Source: Streptomyces sp. McG3 (GTDB lineage Bacteria > Actinomycetota > Actinomycetes > Streptomycetales > Streptomycetaceae). Taken from it: a DNA stretch of 57,667 nucleotides. The position numbers were made by a program, and so were the translations under genes. Shown in pieces: positions 1 through 9,200 of this stretch (its first letter is position 1; each line of letters opens with the position of its first letter). The notes beneath the pieces are model-generated. The model worked only from the letters and a program-made list of their open reading frames with translations. It was not told where the DNA came from and did not search any database. The stretch lies in contig NZ_JAAXYC010000012.1 in NCBI RefSeq assembly GCF_018619185.1, forward strand, positions 1 through 57,667, read 5' to 3'.

Positions 1-54
1 GCGGGCGCGTGGGTCCGGTGCGGTCGGGGAGAGGAGGAGGCAGGAGAGGCAGGG

Positions 55-261
55 TCATGCCACCCGCACGCGGGCGCTCCTGGGGGTGATGTCGGTCCAG
101 TTGACCTCTACGTACTCCAGGCAGGCCGCGTGCTCCGCCGGGCCGAACACCTCGCCCCAGCCGGCGGGCACCGCCGCGAACGACGGCCACAGGGCGTGCT
201 GTCCCTCGTCGTTGACCAGGACACGGTGCCGGGTCTGCGGGTCGTCGAAGGGATTCGTCAT
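55..261 (-). CDS. MbtH-like protein, NRPS partner
   Basis: A 68-residue cytosolic MbtH-family protein, which helps NRPS adenylation domains fold and activate amino acids. The family signature is readable: NDEGQ followed by LWP and PAGW near residues 17-35, then a C-terminal VNWTDITPRSAR block. Length is normal for stand-alone MbtH proteins. The ATG (259-261) overlaps the TGA of the upstream NRPS (258-260), so the two are translationally coupled and this protein most likely serves that NRPS. The longer open frame upstream lies inside the NRPS thioesterase and is not used. Identification is firm. Confidence 0.95.
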   Translation of the reverse strand: MTNPFDDPQTRHRVLVNDEGQHALWPSFAAVPAGWGEVFGPAEHAACLEYVEVNWTDITPRSARVRVA

Positions 262-3200
262 GACAGGTCTCCTTGTTCGGTGCGGTGGCCGGCGTCGAGC
301 ACGGCCGAGACGGTGGTGCCGATCTGCTCCCGCGCGGCGGGCTGCATCATCTGGGCGTGCGCGCACGCCACGTCGTGGTTCTCGATGGGTCCGTCGATGT
401 ACGGGCCCCACAGGGACAGGCCGAAGGTGTCCCGGGGGCGTCCCTCGGTGGCGGTGAAGAACAGCACGGGTCCGTGGAACACACGGGGGGTGTACTTCCG
501 CATCAGGCGTGCCTGACCGGCGAAGTTGTCCACCATCGCGTCGATCGTGGCGGGCTCCAGCGACCCGAGCGGACTGCCGCCGGCGAGGAACTGGTCCCGT
601 ACGGCGGCGGCTTCCACCGGACCGTCCCCGTCCAAAGCCTCCTGGCCGACTCCCATGTTGGAGAGCAGGGCGCGGAAGACGGTGTCCCGGCTCGCGCTGT
701 CCAGGTCGTCCAGCGGGGCGAGCGGGAAGGCGTCCAGGATCGTCAGCAGGGCCACCTCCTCGCCCGCCTCCTGAAGCTGGACGGCGACCTCCTGGACGAC
801 GTTGCCGCCGAAGGACCAGCCGAACAGGTGGTACGGGCCGTGCGGCTGGACGGCCCGCAGCTCCGCCACGTACACGGCGGCCATCGCCTCGATGCTGTCC
901 GGGAAGGGCTCGGTCCCGTCCAGGTTCGGGGTCTGGAGCCCGTAGACCGGCCGGTCGTTGCCGAGGTGGGGGAGCAGCCCCGCGTACGACCAGGCCAGGC
1001 CGCCGGCCGGATGGACACAGAACAGCGGCGGCAGGCTGCCTCTGGTCCGCAGGGGCAGCAGCGTCGCGAGCGGATTGTCCTGGACGCCGGCGCCGATCCG
1101 TTCCGCGAGTGCGGCGACCGTGGGCGCCTCGAACAGGCTGCGGATGCTGACGTCCACTCCCAGGGCGTCACGGATGCGGCGGATCAGCCCGGCCGCCAGC
1201 ATGGAGTGACCGCCGAGGGCGAAGAAGTCGTCGTCGATGAGGACCTGCTCGCGCTCCAGCACCTCGGCGAACAGCGTGCACAGGACGTCCTCCCGGGGGT
1301 TACGGGGGCTGCGCCCCGTGCCCGAGGACTCGCCTCGCGGTGTGAGGCCGGGCAGGGCCTTCCGGTCCAGCTTTCCGTTCGGCGTCAGGGGGATGCTGTC
1401 CACGGCTGCCCAGCCGGAGGGGACCATGTACCCGGGCAACCGGGCCGCCGCGTGCTCCCTCACCCCGTCGAGCCGTTCGGATGCGGACCGCGCGGGGGCG
1501 GCGGGTGCGGCGCGGTCCACGGCAGCGCTCCCGGCCGGGGCGGCGGGCTGCGCGGCGAACACCACGTACGCGGCCAGGCGGGAGCCTCCGGGACCCTCAC
1601 CGTGCGCCACCACCGCCGCCTGGGAGACGTCGGTGTGCTCCGCCAGTACGGCGGCGATCCCCTCCGGCTCCACCCGGAACCCGCGGACCTTGACCTGGTC
1701 GTCGGCGCGCCCGGCGAACTCCAGAGCGTCGTCGGGCGTCCGTACGGCCCGGTCTCCGGTGCGGTACATCCGCGTTCCCGCGGGGCCGTAGGGGTCGGGC
1801 ACGAAACGGTCCGCGGTGCCCGCGGGCTGTCCGTGGTAGCCGAGGGCCAGGCTGTCCCCGGCCAGGTAGAGGTCGCCGGTCACCCCGACCGGGACCGGCG
1901 ACAGCCGGTCGTCCAGGAGCCGTACGGCCGTCCCCTCGACCGGGGCGCCGAGCACCGGCCGCCCGGTCGCCCGGAGCTCGGCGGTGAGGGTGTCCACCGT
2001 CGCCTCGGTGGGCCCGTAGAAGTTCCAGGCCGTCAGGCCCGGCCGGGCCCGCAGATCGTCCCAGAGGACGGCCGGGACGTCCTCGCCGCCCAGGACGATC
2101 ACGGACGGGGCCCGGCCCGCCCCGGCGAACAGCCCGGCGTTCAGCAACTGCCGGACATGCGTGGGCGTGGACTCCAGCACGTCCAGGCCCAGGACGCGGA
2201 CCGCCTCGACCAGGGCCTCCGGGTCCCGGCGCGTCAGATCGTCCAGGACATGGAGCCGGTGCCCATCGAGCATCCAGAGCACCGGGTCCCACGCGGCGTC
2301 GAAGGACAGGGCGGCCGTCAGCGCGACGTCGAGCCGGGGTCTTCCGGCCGCCCGTACCGAGGGCCCGAAGAGATGGCGCCGGTGGTGTTCCAGCAGCCGG
2401 GCGAGGGAGCCGTGGCCGACCAGGACCCCCTTGGGGCGGCCGGTCGAGCCCGAGGTGTGCAGGAGATAGGCGGGCTCGGTGAGTCCCGGCCGGGCCCGCT
2501 CCCACAGGGGTGCGGGCGCGGTGGCGGAGTCCGCGGAGTCCAGGTTCAGACGGTGCCAGCGGGCCGTTGCCCGGGCGTGGGTGGCGTCCGCCGTGAGCAC
2601 GGTGTGCGGGCGGGCGTCGGCCAGCACCGCGTCGATCCGGCCCTGCGGGAGGGAGTCGTCCACCGGCACGTGGACGGCCCCCAGCTTGAGCACGGCGAGG
2701 AGGGCGGCGATCGAGTCGGTGCTGCGCGGCAGCAGCACGGCCACCCGGTCGCCGGCGCCCGCACCCGCCCGGGCGACCAGTGCGGCGATCCGGTCGGAAC
2801 GGGCGTCCAGCTCCGTGAAGGAGAGGCTGCCGTCCGGGGCGGTGACCGCGATGTCACCGCTGCGCGCCGCGGCCACCGTTGCCGCGAACCGGTCCAGCAC
2901 CGTGGTGGGAGGCGCGGCGTCGTGACGGAGCGCACCGGCGCCACCGCCCAACTCCAGCAGCCGTCGCTGTTCCTCGGTGCTGGTCAGCGGCAGGTCGCCC
3001 ACGACCGTGGCGGGGCCGCCCACCGCGTGCGCGAGGAGGAGGGTGAACCGGTCGGCGATCCGTACAGCGGTCTCCGTGTCGAACAGGTCCTGGCTGAACT
3101 CCAGCGTTCCGTCGAGGTGGGCCCCGCCACTTCCGGCCGACGTCCGCTCGGTGAAGGAGAAGGAGAGATCGAACTTCGCGCCTCCGGTGTCGACTCCCTC

Positions 3201-6200
3201 CAGCCGGGCCTCCAGACCGGGCAGGTCCAGCCGGGGCGGCCGGTGGTTGTTGAGGGTCAGCATCACCTGGAACAGGGGGTGGCGGGAGAGCGAGCGCGTC
3301 GGCCGCACGGCCTCCACCAGCCGCTCGAAGGGCAGCTCCTGGTGGGCGTAGGCGGCGAGGTCGCTCTCCCGTACCCGGGAGAGCAGCTCGGTGAAGTCCG
3401 GGTCGCCGCTCAGGTCCGTCCGCAGGGCGAGGGTGTTCACGAAGAAGCCGACCAGGGGGTCGAGTGCCTCGTCGGTCCGCCCGGCCACCGGGGTGCCGAT
3501 GGTGACGTCGCCGCCGGCGCCCATCCGGTGCAGCAGCGCCGCCAGGGCGGCGTGCAGCACCATGAACGTGCTGCTCGCCGTCGACCTGGCCAGCCGAGCC
3601 ACATCCGCCATGGTCTCCTCCGGTACGCGTACCGGGACCGTGCTCCCGCGACCGCTCGGCGAGGCGGGGCGGGGACGGTCGGTGGGCAGGGCGGTCTCCT
3701 CCGGGGCGCCGGCCAGGCGGTCCTTCCAGAAGGCGAGCTGGGCCGACGCCGCGGAGACGGGATCCTCGAAGCTGCCGAGCAGGTCGCGCTGCCAGAGCGT
3801 GTAGTCCGCGTACTGGACCGGCAGGGGCGCCCAGCTCGGTGCTCGCCCGGCGGACCGCGCCGCGTAGGCGCCGGCCAGGTCCTGGGCCAGCGGCCCCATG
3901 GACCATCCGTCCGCCGCGATGTGATGGACGGTGACCAGCAGGGTGTGCCGGTCCTCGCCGCTCCGGAACAGGACCGGCCGCAGGGGGACGTCGTGCGTGA
4001 GGTCGAAGGGCTCGGCCGCCGCCTCGCGCAGTGACTCGCCCAGGCGCGCCGGCTCGACCGCCACGACGGGAAGTCCCGGCAGCGCGTCACCGGGCGCGAG
4101 CACATGCTGACGGGGGCTGCCGTCGCCGGGCTCGACCACCGTGCGCAGGACCTCGTGCCGGGTCAGCACATCACCCAGCGCACGCCGCAGGGCGTGCCGG
4201 TCCAGGCTGCCGTCCAGGCGGACCGCGAACGCCATGTGGTATGCCGCAGCTTCGGGGTCCAGTTGGTGCAGGAACCACAGGCGCTCCTGGGCCGTGGACA
4301 ACGGTGGCCGTTCCGTGCGGGGCGCCCGCCGCAACGCGGGCCGCGCCGCGCCCGCTCCCTCCAGCCGCTCGGCGAGCGATGCGGGGGTCGTGGACTCGAA
4401 CAGGGCCCGTACCGGGAGTTCGACGCCGAACGCCGAGCGGATCCGGCCGATCAGCCGGGTGGCCAGGAGCGAGTGTCCGCCCAGCTCGAAGAAGTCGTCG
4501 TCAGGGGCGACCTGTTCGTGCTCCAGGCTCTCCGCGAACAGGGCGCACAGGATCTCCTCCGGGGCGGACCGCGGGGCCCGCTTCTTCCCGTCCGTACTTT
4601 CCGCGACGGTGGTCAGCGGAAGCGCCGCGAAGTCCACCTTCCCGTGCGGGGTCAGCGGGAGGGCGGCGACCGGCACGATCAGCGAAGGCACCATGTGGGC
4701 GGGCAGCCGCTGCGCGACGAAGGCCCGCAACTCCCTTGAGGACAGGTCCCGATGACCGGCGGGCACGACCCAGGCGACCAGCTGCGCTTCCCCGGAGCCG
4801 GAGTCGGAGCCGGAGCCGGAGCCGGAGCCGGAGTCGGAGCGGACCGCGACCGCCGACTGCGCGATGTCACCGTGGGCATCGAGGGCGGACGCGACCTCGC
4901 CGGTCTCGACCCGGAAACCGCGGATCTTGATCTGCCCGTCGGCACGGCTCAGGTACTCAAGACGTCCTTCGACCCGGCGCGCGAGGTCACCGGTGCGGTA
5001 CATCCGTGAGCCCGGCGCTCCGTAAGGATCCGGCAGGAAGCGCTCCGCCGTCGCGCCGGAGCGGTTGTCGTAGCCGCGGGCGACGCCCGGGCCCGACAGA
5101 TACAGCTCTCCCGTCACCCCGGGGGCGACCGGCTCCAGCCGCCGGTCCAGGACCCGGGCCCGGGCGCCGGACACCGGATGCCCGAGGTGGGGCCGCACGC
5201 CGGGCAGGACACGGCCCATCACGCTGTCCACGGTGGTCTCCGTGGGTCCGTACAGGTTCCACACCGCCACGTCGGACAGGGCGGCCAGCTCCCGCCACAG
5301 CGGTGCGGGTACGGCCTCCCCGCCCAGTGCCAGCACGCGTGGCCGCGACCGGCCGGGAGCGAACAGGCCGCAGGAGCGCAGCTGTTCCACGAACGAGGGG
5401 GTGGTTTCCACGACATCGATCGCCCGGTCGTGGAGCAGGGCGGTGAGCGCTTCGGGGTCCCGGCGCGTCATATCGTCCACGAGGTGCAGTTCGTGGCCCG
5501 CGATCATCCAGAGCAGCGGGTCGAGGGAGGCGTCGAACGTCATCGCGGCCGTGTGCGCCACCCGCAGCGGCAGCCCGTTGTTGTCCGCCTCGGCGGGGCT
5601 CATCAGCCGGTCGCGGTGATGGGCGAGCAGCGCGGCCAGGGACCGGTGCTCGACCACGACGCCCTTGGGCAGCCCGGTGGATCCGGAGGTGTACAGCACA
5701 TACGCGGCGTCATGGCCGCGGGGCGGCACCGGCATGGTCGCGGCAGCCGTGTTCTCCTGCTCGGCGGCCCCGTCGAGCAGGAGGACGTCGGTCGTGTCCG
5801 GGAGAGCCGCCCGGGTGGCGGAGGTGGCCAGTACCAGGCGCGGGGCGGCGGAGTCGAGGATCAGCGAGGTGCGGGCCGCGGGCTGCGCCGGGTCGAGCGG
5901 GACGTACACCGCTCCGGCTCGCAGGATGCCCAGCACCGCCACGACGGCGAGGGAGGTGCGGGGCAGCGCCACCGCCACCCGGTCACCGGCCCCGACCCCC
6001 CGGTCCCGGAGCGAGCAGGCCAGGCGGTCGGAGAGCAGGCGGAGTTCACCGAAGGTGAGGCGCTCGTCGCCGGCCACGACCGCGGTGCGGTCCGGCTGGA
6101 CGGCCGCGCGGGTCGCCAGGACGTCCAGCACCGTCCCGTCGTAGGCGGCCGGCCTCGCGCCGAGCGGCGTCCGCGCGCTGCGCGGCAGCTCGTCCAGTGC

Positions 6201-9200
6201 CGCCGCGCGCTGCGACGGGGTGAGGAAGCCGACGTCCGTCATCGGACGGTCCGGCTCGGAGAGCAAGGCGCTCAGGAGGCGGGTGAAGTGCTCGGCGAAC
6301 CGATCCGCCGTCGTACGGTCGAAGAGGTCCTCGTCGTACTCCAGCTCACCGGTGATCCCGTCCGGCCGGCCTTGGTCGTCGTGGTGCTCGGACAGGTCCC
6401 AGCTGAGGTCGAACTTGGAGCCCGACCGCCCCACGGACTTCTCGTGGCCGACGGTGAGACCGTCGAGATGCGGGCGGGGCAGGGGCGTGTTGTTGAGGCT
6501 CAGCATCACCTGGAACAGCGGATGGCGGGAGATCGAGCGCGTCGGCGCCAGCTCCTCGACCACCCGCTCGAAGGGCAGCTCCTGGTGGGCGTAGGCCGCC
6601 ACGTCGGTACGGGCCACCCGCTCCACGAGCGTACGGAACGCCGGGGAGCCCGAGGTGTCCGCCCGCAGGACCAGCGTGTTGACGAAGAAGCCGACCAGTT
6701 CGGTGAGCGCATCGTCGGTACGGCCTGCCACCGGGGTGCCGACGGCGATGTCCTCGCCCGCGCCCAGGCGCGACATCAGAGCGGCCAGCGCCGCGTGCAG
6801 CACCATGAAGGAGCTCGCGCCGCGGTCCCCGGCCAGCCTGACCAGCGTCCGGTGGTCCTGCGCCCCGATCCGCACGGGGACGCTCCCGCCCCGCCCGGAG
6901 GAACGGGCCGGGCGCGGCCGGTCCGTGGGGAACGACGACTCCTCCGGCAGCCCGGCCAGGGAGTCCGCCCAGAAGGAGAGCTGGCGGCGCGCGAGACTGT
7001 CCGGTGCGTCGGGATCGCCGAGCAGGTCACGCTGCCACAGCGCGAAATCGGCGTACTGCACCGGCAGCTCGTCCCACCCGGGTGCCCGCCCCGAGCGGCG
7101 CGCGCCGTAGGCGGTGGACAGATCCCGTACGAGCGGCCCCATCGACCATCCGTCGGTGGCGATGTGGTGCAACGTCACGATCAGCACGTTCTCCTCGGCG
7201 CCCAGGGGGAACAACCGGGCGCGCAAGGGGATCTCGTGCTGCAGGTCGAAGCGGGCGCCGTCCGGCTCCAGCGGCTCACCGGCCGCCATGACCCGCAGTA
7301 GCGGACGCGGGAGCCGCGCGGGCGGCAGGATCTGCTGGCACGGGCCCTCCGGGGTCTCCGCCACGATCGTGCGCAGCGCCTCGTGCCGCTCCACGACATC
7401 GTGGAGGGCCAGCTCCAGAGCGTCGCGGTCCAGCGCGCCGCGCAGGCGCAGCGCGACCGGCAGATGGTACGAGGCACCCGCGTCGCCCAGCGTCTCCAGC
7501 AGCCACAGCCGCTGCTGCCCGAACGAGAGGGGGAGCCGTTGCGGGCGGGGGGCGAGGGCCGTCACCGACCGCCGGGCCGGGGCGACTTCATCCAGCGTCG
7601 CGACCAGGCCGGCCGGTGTGGGCGTGGAGAACAGGGTGCTGATCGGCACCTCGGCGCCGAACTCGCCGCGGATCCGGCCGATCAGCCGCATCGCCAGCAA
7701 CGAGTGGCCGCCCAGCGCGAAGAAGTCGTCGTCCCTGCCGACCCGGGGCACCCCCAGGCACGCGGCGAAGACCGCGCACATCCGGGCCTCCAGGGCGGTG
7801 CGCGGAGCACCGCCGTCGGACGCGACCGGCAGAGCCGGCGGCAGAGCCGCCACATCGAGCTTCCCGTTGGGGGTGAGCGGCAGACGCTCCACCGTCGCCC
7901 AGGCCGTCGGCACCGACGGGCCGGGCAGCAGGGCCGCGACCGCGTCGCGCGTCTCCGCGTGAGCGGGCGCACCCGCTCCGGCCACCAGGAACGCGGCCAG
8001 CCGCTCGGGACCGTCCTGCGCGGTGGTCAGGGCGACAGCGGCGTCCTCGACACCGGGGAGAGAACGCAGCGCGGCCTCGATCTCCCCGGTCTCGACCCGC
8101 ACACCGCGCACCTTGATCTGCCGGTCGCTGCGTCCGGCGAACTCCAGTGAACCGTCCTCGCCCCACCGGGCAAGGTCACCGGTGCGGTACATCCGGGCCC
8201 CCGGAAGGCCGAAGGGGTCCGGCATGAAGCGTTCCGCCGTGAGCCCCGGACGGCCCGCGTATCCACGGGCCACGCCCTCGCCCGACAGATACAGCTCGCC
8301 CACCGATCCTCTGGGCAGCGGGTGCAGGGACGGGTCGAGCACATAGGCCCCGGCCCCGGTGACGGGCCGCCCGATCACGGGCGACGCACCGGTGACCCGG
8401 GCGGTCACGGCGTTGACGGTGGTCTCGGTGGGTCCGTAGAAGTTGAACACCAGCAGGTCGGGATCGGCGGCCAGCTCCTCCCAGAGCCCGTCGTCGACAG
8501 CTTCCCCGCCCAGGGCGATGACACGCGGCCGGTGGCTCTCCGAGGTGAGCAGCCCCGTCGCCAGCATCTGCCGCAGGTAGGTGGGGGTCGTCTCGATCGC
8601 GTCGACGCGATGGTCGACGAGGTACCGGACCAGTGCCTGCGGGTCGCGGCGGACGTCGTCCGCGATGATGTGCAGCTCGTGTCCGGCGACCATCCAGAGC
8701 ACCGGGTCCCAGGCCGCGTCGAAGGAGGTCGCGGCGGACAGCGCCACCCGCAGCCGTCGCCCCAGAGCTTCCTCGGCCAGGGTGTGGGCCTCCCGGCGGT
8801 GGTGCTCCAGGAGGTTGCTCAGAGAACGGTGCTCGACGACGACGCCCTTGGGGCGGCCGGTGGACCCGGAGGTGTAGATGACGTACGCGGCGTCCTGGGG
8901 TCCGGGTCCGGGCAGTTCCCCGACGGCGCCGGCCGGGGAGCCGACGGGTGCCGTCGAGGGGTCGACGCGCGGGACCGAACCCCGAGGATCGATCGTGCCC
9001 GCCGAGGACGCGGTCGCCACCAGGGCGACGGGCCGGGAGTCGTCGATCATGAAGGCGAGCCGCTCCGCCGGGTAGGAGGGGTCGAGCGGCAGATAGGCGG
9101 CCCCTGTCCGCATCACGGCGAGCATCGCCACCACCAGATCCGTGGAGCGTGGCAGTCCCACCGCGACGCGGGTGCCGGGCCGGGCGCCCCGCGAGGCGAG

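Noticed and set aside
273..4034. Very long plus-strand open frame antisense to the NRPS
   Set aside because: Composition is a mirror of G/C-rich third positions of the NRPS; no domain, no ribosome binding site. The same applies to other long antisense frames, for example opposite 13.8-15.6 kb, 19.3-21.1 kb and 37.8-42.1 kb.
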